DNA of 64,000 nucleotides. It comes from Zizania palustris. Its lineage: Eukaryota; Streptophyta; Magnoliopsida; Poales; Poaceae. Made by a program: the position numbers and the translations under genes. Shown here piece after piece: positions 21,927 through 32,678 of this stretch (the stretch's first letter is position 1; every line of letters begins with the position of its first letter). The notes below the pieces were generated by a model. That model worked only from the letters and a program-made list of their open reading frames with translations. It was not told the DNA's origin and did not search any database. Location: positions 104,823,198 through 104,887,197 of the forward strand of contig JAAALK010000079.1 of assembly GCA_019279435.1 (NCBI GenBank), written 5' to 3'.

Positions 21927-23330
21927 AGCGGTAGAGGATCCACTGGTCTGTTGACCGGGATTGACTCAGGTACACGGGCAGCGAGCGATTGCCGGGCTGA
22001 GGGAGCTGTGGAATCTGGTCGGCCCAATCCGGGTACCCGGTGCGAAGACGGTCGACGCTTTGTTAGTTTCAGCACAAAACTGACAACCGATGATTATCTT
22101 TATTTAGGATTTGATTATTTAGCCTTTAGGCCCACAGTCTATGTTATTCGTGTCAGTAAAAAACCCTAAGGTCATTTTTTGTCATTTCCAATTTTATTTT
22201 CAGAGTCAGTGTAATTTACCCTAGGGATAAATTTGTCTTTTCCCTTTATTAGTGGGCTTCCTATAAATAGGCCCCAACCCCCTATGGTTAGGGTTGACTG
22301 ATTTACAATTAATCTATAGTCCAATTCATTTTCCCCTGGCCACCTCTATTCTTTTCCGCCACGTCCATTTTTTCGCCACTGGGTTTCTCCTCCGAGGTGC
22401 ATCAGTGTGGCGCGGTGGCACGACATCAACCCTTATCCACGCTGTGGCTTTTCGTGCATAAGGGCCAAGGCAGCAGCACCTCGTGCAGCGCAGTGGCAGG
22501 ATAGCAGCGATGCGGCAGCAGCGCCTACGGCTAGCGCCTGCGGCGGCTGTGTTTCGCAGCGTGCAAAAGCTATGGCTAGGGCCTAAGGCAAGCTGCAGCC
22601 TAGGCCATAGAGCAGCGTGGCAGCCAAAGATAAGAGGCTACGCATTGCAGTAGTAGCTGTGTGGCAGGAAGCGACTGCAGAGGCTAGACAGCTACATGCG
22701 TAGGCTCGAGGACGCATAGCTAACATGCGGCAGCATTAAACGCAAGTAATCCTTTTGATCTAATCTCCTATTTTTCAGCTAAGTTAATTAATTAGCATGC
22801 GAACCTGATTAGTAATTTCATGATTAATTTTTGGCTGCTAAACCTTGTTAGTGCTCGCGTAATGTTTAATTAAGTATTTTTAGTTTGTTCATATAAAAAA
22901 TAGTCATAGTAATATTTTTCATTCTCGATTTATGTGCAATACATCAGTTTTATTTCTGAATTTATTTCTGAATGATCCATGATTTATTCACTTGATTAGT
23001 ATTTTATTTTCCGATTGCAATATGAATATTTATTGATATATCTAGGTGTTTTCCTATGCACATCAAGTATTTATTAAATCATCTAAGAACCCATTTTTAT
23101 TTACTACAGTTATTTTGTTTAGTTTAAATTTACTTTTAATATCGTTGTTGATGTCTTTTTAATTAGAACACCGGTCATTTTTAGGCTAGACAACTTTAGT
23201 ACTAGTGATTTGTTTTGCTTCTACTGTTTGTCTGTCGAGGTGCGTGTGGTGTTGGGATTAGGCCATTGATTCGAAAGAATTTTTTAGGCGCCCATTCATC
23301 CCCCCTCTGGTCGCTACTTTCGGTCCTACA
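21927..23330 (+). repeat. S2 5' LTR, second part
   Basis: It continues the S2 LTR from AGCGGTAGAGGATCCACTGG to CGGTCCTACA. A TATA box CTATAAATAG lies at 22261-22270. The end CCCCCCTCTGGTCGCTAC is shared, reversed, with the starts of S1 and of the solo LTR at 5374. With the left part the LTR is about 1.6 kb. Confidence 0.85.
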
Positions 23331-23332
23331 AG

Positions 23333-23344
23333 TGGTATCAGAGC
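23333..23344 (+). promoter_or_regulatory. S2 primer binding site
   Basis: TGGTATCAGAGC, two bases after the LTR, is complementary to the initiator tRNA-Met 3' end. Confidence 0.9.
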
Positions 23345-23395
23345 GAGGTTAGGGTTTTTCCATACCTTAACCGGTTCTAACCCCAAGTAGTGATC

Positions 23396-24466
23396 ATGAC
23401 TTCCTCTGGTAAGGTCCCGTCCCTTTAAGCTTTTGGCTACACTTATTGGAAGACTCGCACGCGAGCATATCTCATGAGCTAGAGCTCGGACATTTGGGAT
23501 ATTTGTGTTCACGCTACTTTTTCTATACTTCCTGTTGCTGAGCGCACTTCCCCGGATATAATCACCCAACATCAGAACAATAGCAAAGCTGTGAACATTT
23601 TATTTTCTGGTTTAGGTCCCAGTGAGTTTGAGCGCGTTAGCCATCTCGACACTGCTCGAGGGATCTGGGCTACCCTCCAAGCACACCATGAGGGGACAAC
23701 TGAGGTTAAGGCTAGGCTCTATCAGACCTACCGGCGTGAGTATGAAAATTTCTCACAGAAGCTGGGTGAGACTGTTGAGGCTTTGTTTGGTCGCTTTCAA
23801 TCGATCATTAACAAGCTTCGGGCCAACAAAGCCGATCGTGATCAGCTGGTCTTAGATCATGAACAGGCGCTCAAGGTTCTTCATACCTTGGACCCTAAGA
23901 TCTGGGAGATCAAGGTTTCTTCTATTGTTGAGAGTGCTTCCTATGATACCTTGACTGTCGCAGAGCTTTCTAGTAAGCTCAAGGCCTCAGAGGTTGATAT
24001 CCAGTTAAGATCAAATCTCACTGGTTCTGGCTCAAAAACCCCGGCCCTTGCGACACCTTCTGCTGATCCTACTGCTTTGAGTTGTGTTGTGTTTTCTTTG
24101 ATGTCTATCTCTCAAGATCAGCTTGATTCGCTAGGAGATGATGATCTGTGTTTGTTTAACAACCAGGTGCGTCGTGTCTATGATAAACGAATTCTTCAAA
24201 GACACGGCACAAAATCCGGATGGTTTGAGTGTGGTGATCCAGGTCATTTCATCGCCGACTGCCCCAAATGGAAGAGTTACAAGAAGGGAACCGACGGTAG
24301 CTCCTACGACTCCAGCAAGCACGACAACTCCACTTTCACAAAGGGCAAGCCCAAGACGAGATTCTTTCGAAAGGCTCTGAAGGACTACAGGCGTGAGAAC
24401 AAGAAGCTACTCCAAGAGGTCATCGTCTTCCTCCTCGTCTTAAAGTTCAAGTGATGAAGAGATCGT
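23396..24466 (+). pseudogene. S2 gag, N-terminal part
   Basis: The ATG at 23396 begins MTSSGKVPSL; in-frame stops follow at 23426 and 23480. Beyond these the frame is open from about 23483 to 24454 and shows Copia gag features (YWKTRTRAY, GIWATLQAHHEGTTEVKARLYQTYRREYENF, ETVEALFGRFQSIINKL). A retroviral-type zinc knuckle near 24228 reads WFECGDPGHFIADC, so the first of the three cysteines of C-x2-C-x4-H-x4-C is a tryptophan. A Lys-rich stretch and a serine run follow, where the frame shifts near 24415-24440. Dead copy of the capsid protein. Confidence 0.85.
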
Positions 24467-25313
24467 GATTAAGAAGGGGAAGGACAAGAACGATCCGACG
24501 GGCCTCTGCTTCATGGCATTCGGGGACAAGCTGAAGAGTCGCTCGCGTCATAGCTGAAGATCCCGCAAGAGCTTCTGCTCAATGGCTTTTGGGGATAAGG
24601 ATGAAAAGGGCTCCTCCAACAACTCCGGTGACAACGACAATGAAAAGGTATCTTCCTATGAACAAGAAGTCATAAATTTGCTAGAAGAGAACCATTAGGA
24701 GTTGAAGTATCGGGAGAAACTGCTTAGAGGGGCTAAAAAGAGGATAGATGAGCTTGAGAGTGAGCTTGTCGTGGCAAATGGCAAGATTATGAGTCTGTCT
24801 TCTTCCCCTTGCTTGGGTGGTAATAGTGAGTGTCCTAACTGTGAGGTGTTGTTGTGTGATCTGACGACTCTGAAGTCCAGGTACACAGAGAGGGTAGATG
24901 AGAGAGACACTTTGGCAACTGAGCTTGAAAGCACTCGGCTGGAGCTGAAAGATGCTCATGCCACTATCGTCGTGCCCTGTGTAGACTGCGCATCCCATTT
25001 AGCTAGTATAGCTGAGCTAAGAGCCAAGAGTGATGAGCAGTTGGGCGAGTTAGCTGGAGTGAGAGCTGAGCTGGAGCACACTAAGCTAGAGCTTGAGACC
25101 TTGTTAGTTCCACCCACTGTTTGTGAGAACTGCTTGTCCCTGAGATTGGAACTGATCAAGCTAAAAGCTGAGATGTCTGTCGAAGCTGATAGAGAGTGTG
25201 AGATCTGCTTGTCTCAGGTGGAGGTGCTAGCTTCTTTGAGAGAGGAGCTAGCTGATGCTCAGAACGAGAAATTTTACCTCCGTCAGATCCTGAGTTGGAT
25301 TAGTGCTAGCTAG
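24467..25313 (+). pseudogene. S2 gag, coiled-coil part
   Basis: Continues gag in shifted frames. Around 24500-24620 the frame reads GLCFMAFGDK twice, a short internal duplication. From 24702 to 25313 it is an open heptad-rich segment (REKLLRGAKKRIDELESELV, ERDTLATELESTRLELKDAH, GVRAELEHTKLELETL, LASLREELADAQNEKFYLRQIL), interrupted by C-x2-C pairs (CPNCEVLLC, CVDCASH, CENCLSL, CEICLSQ). Long coiled-coil gag extensions of this type are frequent in plant Copia elements. Function in this copy is lost because of the stops upstream. Confidence 0.8.
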
Positions 25314-25416
25314 CCATAGCTTGGCATGATGATCCAACAGTTCAAGAGGCAGGATGGGTTTGGGTAGGTTACACCTACACCAAGGCTGACTTTGAGAGAG
25401 TGCCATTAGTCGTGCT

Positions 25417-25956
25417 ATGGAGTGGAGCAAGATGACTCCAGAGCAGAGATATCCCAAGAATCACTCCACTGAGTCTTTTCAGGTTAGTCAGCCAAAGGAT
25501 GGAGTGTTCCAAGAACAACCTAAAGCTCTACCCAAGAAGCCTATCTGGGTCCCAAAGCCTAAGCCACTCCACACTTCTCTTGATTCTCTACCTGGACCCT
25601 CTCACACCAAAGAGTCTACACCCAACACCACCAAGCCTAAGAACCCCAAGCCTCAACCACATCCCAAGAAGCCTACCTATCACTGTGAGTTTTGTCAGAG
25701 AGACGGGCATCTTGAGGAGTTTTGCTTCATGAGGAAGCGGGTTGAGAAAGAAGAGAGAGCTCGAGGTGGGCAGGAGAAGTTCTACCAGCATGGTGGTAGA
25801 CAAAGAGTCCCTCGACGTGGAGAGAGGCTAGAGGCCAGGCCACATCGTGTAGGTGGTGGTAGAGGAGACGGCTTTCGTGACCGTGCTCCAGAGGGTGGTT
25901 TTCGCTCCAACAGAGCTCCAGGTTGTTCTAGATACGGCTTTGGACCTCGTGGCTGA
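25417..25956 (+). pseudogene. S2 knuckle and RG-rich segment before protease
   Basis: A Pro/Lys-rich stretch (KPKNPKPQPHPKKP) leads to a complete knuckle CEFCQRDGHLEEFC (C-x2-C-x4-H-x4-C) near 25684, then an Arg/Gly-rich tail (GGRQRVPRRGER, GGGRGDGFRDR). Such a segment would bind nucleic acid. It lies in a different frame from the gag parts and ends at a stop at 25954. Confidence 0.8.
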
Positions 25957-26111
25957 GACTTTAGGCATATCCGAGGACCGTACTTTGAGCCGCATTTTGG
26001 TCTAGATTCATATGATTCCTTCTGCTTTTCTACTTACGAGCAGATGGCTCGACACTGGTTTAGCTCGTTTGCTAAACCTGGTGTCAGACCATTTGCTCCC
26101 ACTCATGACCA

Positions 26112-27250
26112 TTGATCTTGCTGGATCGAGGACTGGAGGACATGTGGATCATGGATTCAGGATGTTCTCGCCACATGACGGGACATCACAGATGGTTCTC
26201 TAGCCTCACTCCCCCGAGCTCCAAGGAGTACATCACTTTCGGGAACAGTTGTCAAGGGAAGGTACAAGGTATTGGGTCGATTCACATCTCTGATCATTTC
26301 TCTTTGAAGAATGTTGCTTTGGTTGGAAACTTGAATTTTAATTTGATTTATGTTTCGCAACTTCTTGAGGATGGTTTAGAGGTTCGCTTTAAGAAGGGCA
26401 TGTCTTCTGTTGATTCTAAAGGATCTGTGGTTTGCAAGATCTTACCCTTCGGTAAGGTTTTTCGTATTGATTTCTCTAGTTCTTCTGGCCCTTCTTGTTG
26501 TTTGATTGCTAGATCCTCCTATGAGCTCTGGAAGTGGCATAAGAGGTTACGTCATTTGAGCTTTGATCTACTTGTGAGATTGAGCTCTATGGACCTTATC
26601 TGAGGATTGCCCAAGCTTAAGATGGAGAAGGATCTAGTTTGCCATCCCTGTTGTCATGGGAAAATGGTTTGCCATCCTCTGACTTAGGTGATGACTTCGT
26701 ACCCGGGAGAGCTGTTACACATGGATACTCTTGGTCCAGCTCGAGTACGCTCACTCGGTGGGAAGTGCTACACGCTTGTGATAGTTGATGATTTTTCTCG
26801 ATTATCATGGGTTTTCTTTCTGGAGTCTAAGGATGAGGCTTTTCAGTTTGTTCATGACCTGATTTTGAAGCTGAAGAATGAGAACAATGGTCGGATGCGA
26901 GCAATTCACTCTAACAATGGCTCTGAGTTCAAGAACTCTTAGTTTGTTAGATTCTATAGTGATCAGGGTCTTGATCATTAGTTTTCTGCCCCTTACACTC
27001 CCCCACAGAACGGTGTTGTGGAACGAATGAACCGCACACTAGTTGAGATGGCCAGGATGATGCTCTATGAGCATAGGACTCCTAGGTGCTTTTGGGCTGA
27101 AGCCATGAACACGGCTTGCTATCTGGCCAACCGTATTTTTCTTAGAGCTTACTTAGGTAAGACATCGTATGAGTTGTGGTTTGGCAGACAGCCCAAGGTG
27201 AGTCACTTGCAAGCGTTTGGATGCAAGTGCTTTGTGCTCAAGAAGGGAGG
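26112..27250 (+). pseudogene. S2 protease and integrase, truncated by T2
   Basis: The Copia protease site is WIMDSGCSRHMTG (aspartate at 26154). The pre-integrase zinc region follows (LWKWHKRLRHLSFD, then CHPCCHG), broken by stops near 26601 and 26685. The integrase core has HMDTLGPARV with the first aspartate, but the second-aspartate motif reads IHSNNGSEF, with Asn instead of Asp. Two further stops lie near 26939 and 26979. NGVVERMNRTLVEMARMML contains the glutamate. The frame runs through YELWFGRQPKVSHLQAFGCKCFVLKKGG and is cut at 27250 by the LTR of T2. Confidence 0.85.
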
Positions 27251-28219
27251 TGTTGTAGCAATTGTGTTAGCTACAACACAGGTTTTGTATGTGTGTATGG
27301 TGTGTAAAATGAACCTCGAAGGGTTCTCTCAGAAGGAGAAAAGATTTATACCGGTTCAGACCTCCCAAAGGGATAATAGCCCTATGTACAGTTTGTGGTG
27401 GATTTGGTATAATATGCCTCGGTGGAATCTAGTGGATCCAGATGCCCTCATGGCCCCTGGAGAAGCTTAGATATTACAAGGGCTTGGCCCTGCTTTTATA
27501 GGCACGCAAGCCTAAGGAAAAGACCTAAATGCCCTCTATAAGTCATAGGCTTTATAGGGGCAAAAAGGGAAAAGGCTAGTATACTATACAAAGTGCTTTA
27601 CAGCTTTACAGACGTGTCAGATAAACGTCACTTATTGACCAGCTAAATGACATACTAGGGGTAGAGGGGCCCCTAGTATGACTTCTATACTGTAGCGAAG
27701 TACAGATATTTCCGGGTTCGGAGTAGTGGCTGGAGCTCTTCGGCGAATGTTGTAAGGAAGGCTTGGAAGGAAGGACACTCTGAAGTGGGCTTCGAAGTAT
27801 ACTCCGAACTGAACTCCGAACTGGATTCTCGGGGACTTAGTTTCAAATCGGCTGAAGAGGGTCCGGAGACTGGCTCTGGGGAGCTCCAAAAGTGACTCGG
27901 AGGTTAACTCCGAAGATAGCCCGGAGGCTAACTCTAAAGGTAGCCCGGAGGTTGACTCTGAAGAGAATTCAGAGAGATCATGACTTGGCTTCTGGCAGAC
28001 TTCAAAGGGCCTGAGGGCTTCAATCTGGAAGGCTTCGGAAGAAGTCCAAAGGCTTCGACCCGAAGAGCTCCGAAAGGGGTCCGGAGGCTAGAACTGTGAT
28101 GCTTGGAAATAACTTCGGCAGGTCGGAACCTGCTTCGATAGTGCCGGGCTCCGGGCGGAAGGCCAACAGAGGCTGACGTCATTTGGCCCCTATTTAAGGG
28201 AAAACTTATTCCCCCAATA
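27251..28219 (-). repeat. T2 3' LTR
   Basis: On the minus strand it starts TATTGGGGGAATAAG (canonical TG decayed to TA) and ends GCTACAACA. A minus-strand TATA box CTATAAAAG lies at about 27494-27502. The end forms a 9 bp inverted repeat TGTTGTAGC/GCTACAACA (27251-27259 with 27270-27278). 969 bp. Confidence 0.75.
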
Positions 28220-28236
28220 GTAGCCCCTCGCCTGCA
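28220..28236 (-). promoter_or_regulatory. T2 polypurine tract
   Basis: On the minus strand GCGAGGGGCTAC directly precedes the LTR. T4 has CGAGGGGCTAC at the equivalent place and T5 GCGATGGGCTAC. Confidence 0.75.
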
Positions 28237-28511
28237 AGCCTTCGCGACGAAGGGGTGTGTGTGCCCTTGGGACAAATGATAATAAAAATGGTAACTTCAG
28301 AGAAGACATGCCTTCAGAGCTTGGAACGAAGGCGGCTTCAACTTGCGCAGGTAATAAATGTCTACCTCGATTGTCAGAACGACCTCGAGGAGATCAGCTT
28401 ACTTCGCAACGGCTAAAAAATTGACTGTTATAGCGTGCCGGTTCGCTTCGACTTCGCTTTAGGCCCACCTGTCAGCGGCTTCTGCATGGGAACCATCGGG
28501 ATTTTTACCGC

Positions 28512-28520
28512 CTATAAATA
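28512..28520 (+). promoter_or_regulatory. TATA box of the T2 antisense gene
   Basis: CTATAAATA lies 147 bp before the ATG at 28667, with CT-rich leader sequence between. T4 and T5 have TATA boxes in the same relative place (105-115 bp before the ATG). Confidence 0.7.
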
Positions 28521-28666
28521 GGGGTTTACCGCACACGGCTTCGACACACCTCTCATTCACTTCCTTCTCAGCGCCTCACATTCTTCGCTCTCTTATCTTC
28601 ATCCCTAGCTTCGCGCGGAGCCCACTTCACAAGCCTTAGTGCCCTTCGTGCCAAAGCTCCACAAAA

Positions 28667-28927
28667 ATGCCGAAGAAAGTTGCTTCGAAGGCTTTGGCCT
28701 TGGGCTCGAGTTCGAGCTCTGCCCAGGCACAGGCAGTGGCTGCAGCGGTGGCGAAGCCTACAGCAAGGCAGTTGGGGCCGAAGGATCTTCAGTCGCCATC
28801 AGACAAGTTCGAGCAAACCTTGGAGATGAGGGCTTCGATCTCGACGGAGGAGTCTGTCCGAAGGGCCTGCGCGGGGAAGATATCATCGAAGATCCAGCTT
28901 CGGGTGCCTGAGAAGTCAGAAGCCATC
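28667..28927 (+). pseudogene. T2 antisense extra gene, start of exon 1
   Basis: The ATG at 28667 opens MPKKVASKALALGSSSSSAQA, an Ala/Ser-rich N-terminus like those of the T4 and T5 copies. It continues SDKFEQTLEM (T5: SERFREQTLEL) and KISSKIQLRVPEK (T4: KISLEIVIRKPAK). It stays open for 87 codons until T3 enters at 28928, before the conserved domain. It is antisense to the T2 element. The product, if ever made, would be the Transposase_28-like protein described under T4. Confidence 0.7.
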
Positions 28928-30304
28928 TGTTGACACGAAAACGTGCCCCCACACTTGGGTCAGTCCGGCATTCCAAAAGTGCACGAATACTTAGGGACAG
29001 GCCTAAGCGTGACGTGGCACCGACGCCGCGTTCCGACTACCCTTAATAGTGATAAGGGGGGTGGAGTCGCCAGGCAACCAGATTACACAAAATAATCTAA
29101 TTAGCCGAAAGAAATAGATTAAATAGAATAAAATCAGCAAACCCATCGGAGCCCGTCTGGTTCGAAGTCTGATGCGAAGGGTGCGCCGAAGGGTACCTTC
29201 GGCGTCTGGTGCGAAGCGCTCCGCCGAAGGGTGCTTCGGCGTTCGGACCGATCTGGCCGAAGATGGACTCCGAACAAATCTGGACGCGGTGAGCACCTCC
29301 GAACAGCGGGGTTCAGCGTGAGATCTCCAATACAGCAAATTACAGAATAGTGACGCGAGGGCCGCGCGCGAGTGCAACTTCATCCAGTGCGGAGTATAGT
29401 TGTGGCGAAGCCTGTCGCGACGAAGTATGCTGGCGAAGCCTGTTGTCGAAGCCTGTAGTCTTGTCGAAGGGTGTCCTGGGGACCTCCGGAACCGATCTAT
29501 TAGCTTCGGACACCTCCGGCGAAGGGGCTCCGAACATGCGAACCTGCAACAGAAGAGTGCGAAGTACCAATTCGGCCTGAGGACCAAATTTTGCTAAGTG
29601 TTGCACTAGTAGCGAAGGTAGCAATCTATTACACTGATTAGCGGATAATTCACAGGCGAAGTACCAATGCGATAGCAATCTATTACGTAGATTAACGGAT
29701 ACTTCACCGGCGAAGTAACAAGGATTACCACTGTTCCGTAGTGGTGGACGGAGGGCTTCTAGGCAAACCCACGAAGAGGTACAGGAAAATAAAGGTAAAG
29801 TAAATGCGATCAAAGCATGGGATTTGGTTTGTTTTGAGTTGGGGGGGGGCTTCCCCACGCCGGCCATGCCTCTCTATTTATAGGGGGTTAACTCCTAATC
29901 TAATCTGCTATTAATCCGGCCATATAGAGATATAGATTGAGCTGGAAACGCATGCAACTCTATCTCTACCGAGGTGGGCTTCGGCTAGGCCGATCGAGGC
30001 CTGCTCCTCGGGCCGAAGCTTTGGCAGCGTGGGCTTCGGCCAGGCCCGTCGAGGCTTGCTCCTCGGGCCGAAGCTTCGGCAGTGTGGGCTTCCGAAGGCT
30101 TCCGAAGCTTCGACAGCGTGGGCCTCTGAAGTCTTCCTGGCCAAAGCCCGTGGGCTGGCTAGAGGCTTTCGGAGCCCATAGCTCAATGGGCTTCGACCCT
30201 ATAGGGCTTCGGACAGACCCTGGACATGTGTACTTTCGACCCAAATCACCAAAACTTGACATTTTGACAATCTAGCCATTAATGCCATTTTTTTGCTATC
30301 AACA
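28928..30304 (-). repeat. T3 3' LTR
   Basis: On the plus strand it reads TGTTGACACGAAAACG to GCTATCAACA, so both ends have TG..CA with a 6 bp inverted repeat TGTTGA/TCAACA. A minus-strand TATA box CTATAAATAGAG lies at about 29872-29883. 1377 bp. The long minus-strand open frames in it (29003-29867) lie in noncoding LTR. Confidence 0.85.
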
Positions 30305-30321
30305 CATGCCCCCTGCCTTTT
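30305..30321 (-). promoter_or_regulatory. T3 polypurine tract
   Basis: AAAAGGCAGGGGGCATG on the minus strand, directly upstream of the 3' LTR. Confidence 0.8.
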
Positions 30322-30389
30322 AGTGAACTAGTGAACTAAAAGCACAATGAGCTGAAGACGATACCATCCATATCGGCTTTCCGACACTT

Positions 30390-31616
30390 TTATGATGTTT
30401 GCCACACACTTGGGAAATACCTTTTGAAGTATCTACCATTCAGATCTCTTCGAAACCGCTTTCCTTGCAGGGATTCCAACACGTATGCATTGCCGGGGGC
30501 GATTTCAGCTATCTTAAAAAGACCTTCCCAACTTGGTGACCATTTTCCAAATTTGGGACTCTTCATGCCTAAAGGCAAAATTGTTTTCCATACCAAGTCT
30601 CCTATTTGGAACGATTTTTGCCTAACTTTTTTATTGTAGGATCTAGCTACTCTCTTCTTGTCCATTTCCATGGCTTCTAAAGCCATTAGCCTCTTATCGG
30701 TCACTTCCTCTAGATTATCCTTTAGAAGAGTTTCATACTCATCGACCGATATGCCACCTTGCTTTAACACTCTTAAGGAGCCAAGATCTACCTCTACAGG
30801 CAGAACGCCCTCTTGTCCATATACCAACTCATATGGACTGACCTTGGTAGCATCGTGCTTTGCAATCCTACAAGCCCATAGCGCCTTGGAAAGCACTTCA
30901 TGCCACCTTTTAGGAAACTCCTCAATTTTCTTCTTAATGAGCTTAATCACGGTTTTATTACTAGATTCGGCCTGACCATTGGCCTGAGCATAGTAAGGTG
31001 AAGAGTTTATCAACCTAATACCACAATATTCGGTGAATTCCCTTACTTCTCTAGAAACAAATGAACCACCTTGATCCGTAGTAATAGTTTGGGGAATGCC
31101 GAATCTATGTATGATGTGCTTCAAAATAAAATCACGTACCTCATTGTGAGTCATGTTCTTGAGAGGTACGGCCTCGGTCCATTTAGTGAAATAATCCGTT
31201 GCCATCAACACGAACTGATGCCCTTTTGAGGAAGGAGGGTGGATCTGGCCGATGAAGTCTAGACCCCAACCGTGAAACGGCAATGGCTTGACAATAGGAT
31301 TGAGCAATGAGGCAGGAGCGATGTTGCCAAACTTCTAACATGCCTCACACCCTCTGTAGTACTTGAAACAATCTTCAGTCATAGTCGACCAATAAAAACC
31401 TGCTATTTTGAGCATCCAACTCATCTTTTGGGCCGACTGATGAGTGCCGCAAAGCCCCTCATGGACTTCTCCTGTAGCCACTTGGGATTGCTCAGGGTCT
31501 AAACACTTCAATAACACTCCATCGATGGTTCGGCGATACAATGTGTCGTCCAACAACACGAATTTGAACGCTTGTCGCCGAATCTTCCGATCAACCCTTT
31601 GGCTAGGGTTCCTCAA
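30390..31616 (-). pseudogene. T3 integrase
   Basis: From 31616 downward: the HHCC zinc region (EVHEGLCGTHQSAQKM ... YYRGCEAC), a stop at about 31335, then the core with GLDFIGQIHPP (first aspartate), TITTDQGGSF (second aspartate) and ANGQAESSNKTV (glutamate). The C-terminal domain has FQIGDLVWKTILP and ends RYFPSVWQTS at 30390. The 305-codon core-plus-tail frame is open and all three catalytic residues are present, so decay is mild here. One stop separates it from the zinc region, and the upstream frame is also broken, so the element is not functional. Confidence 0.9.
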
Positions 31617-31619
31617 ATA

Positions 31620-32678
31620 CTAGACGATTGGGATTATCCAATCACCCTTACAGGTTTCAGAGGGCTTCGCTGGTCCACCTTCTGAAAAAACTTCTAAAAC
31701 ACTAACTTCGGGGTGCTCCCCGAGCCATTCCAGCTCCTGCCGAAGCCTGGCCGAGGGTGTCATTCGGAGTGTGCCGGGCCGAAGCTCTTCGGAGGGTTCG
31801 GACTCCGGGGAGCCTTCTCCGTCCGAGAGGCTTTGCACCATGGGCTTCGGCGTGCCAGATCCTTCGATCAGCAGAGAACTCCGATCCAGGGGCTTCGGCG
31901 TGCGGTCTCCTTCGGCGACCTGAGGGGTTCGACCCGAGGCGTGCGCTCGCCCAGCATTACTGGCTTCGGCAGTGAGACAAAACATCGGCTTCTCCAATAC
32001 AGAAAATTTCCCTCTCTTGACTTGGTAGCCAGATGCTTGCTGAGCCAAATCATTGGCGACTGAATTGGCTTCTCTTGACATGTGAGATATTTTGAAATCA
32101 TCAAAAGTAGCAACTATGTCTAGATATTTATCTAAGTAACTATTCAGCAAGCCATTAAAACATTGAGCATTCTTAGGTACTTGTTGTACTACTAATAACG
32201 AATCACCATATGCGTGAACATGTTCAGCGCCTACCGACTCTAGTAGTTCAAGTCCTAGCAACAAAGCCTCGTATTTGGCTTGGTTATTAGTGGAAGAAAA
32301 CTCCAGTCGGGCCGAGGTTTCAAAGCGCATACCGTTAGGCGATATGAGAACCACTCCAATACCTTGGCCACTCTTGCAAGCCGAACCATCAAAATAGATT
32401 TTCCATGGTACTACCTCAACTAGAGCAATAGCATCACTCCCGCCAACATCTATGTGATGATCAACTATAAAGTTGGCTACGACTTGGCCTTTCATCGCTC
32501 TTAGGGGCTCATAGGCCAAATCATACTCAATCAATGCGTAAGCCCATCTTCTGATTCTTCCACTTAGAACCGGCTTCTGTAACATGTGCTTTATAACATC
32601 GGTTTGGCAACGACAACACATGTGGTGGGGAGAAGATAATGGCGTAACTTGGTGCATGCGTAATAAAGTGATAAACAT
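31620..32678 (-). pseudogene. T3 RNase H end and archaeal-type second RNase H
   Basis: The frame opens near the end of the first RNase H (QKPVLSGRIRRWAYALIEYDL) and continues into the second: KIYFDGSACKSGQGIGVVL (first Asp), NQAKYEALLLGLELL (Glu), HAYGDSLLVV (Asp), REANSVANDLAQQA (Asp). A second RNase H between RT/RNase H and integrase is the defining trait of Tat elements. A linker rich in Ser/Pro/Glu follows (RSSLLIEGSGTPKPM, PESEPSEELRPGTL), then a stop at 31620 just before the integrase zinc region. Confidence 0.9.

Larger units (their letters stand above)
16473..27250 (+). mobile_element. S2: Copia element, decayed, 3' end not in window
   Basis: S2 is a plus-strand Ty1/Copia element inserted in the antisense exon of T1. 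It consists of a 5' LTR split by the CRM element, a TGGTATCAGAGC primer site, gag with a long coiled-coil part, a second Cys/His-knuckle and RG-rich segment, protease, and the first part of integrase. T2 interrupts it at 27251 (target candidate GGAGG, 27246-27250). RT, RNase H and the 3' LTR should lie beyond the window. The order gag-protease-integrase is the Copia order. The LTR ends agree with S1, so it is Sirevirus-like. Confidence 0.85.
27251..28927 (-). mobile_element. T2: 3' end of a Tat-lineage element
   Basis: T2 reads on the minus strand: 3' LTR at 27251-28219, polypurine tract, and the 5' end of the antisense extra gene, here on the plus strand. T3 interrupts it after CCATC (28923-28927). 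The rest of T2, including its gag-pol, must lie beyond the window. It belongs to the same group as T1, T4, T5 and T7 by its LTR start, tract motif and antisense gene, but its LTR sequence is a separate family. Confidence 0.75.

Noticed and set aside
22271..23330. Possible host promoter or gene start in the AT-rich stretch after the TATA box
   Set aside because: It is the R-U5 part of the S2 LTR, followed directly by a tRNA-Met primer site.
29003..29867. Long minus-strand frames between 29003 and 29867
   Set aside because: They lie inside the T3 LTR, on both sides of its expected transcription start, and show no known domain.
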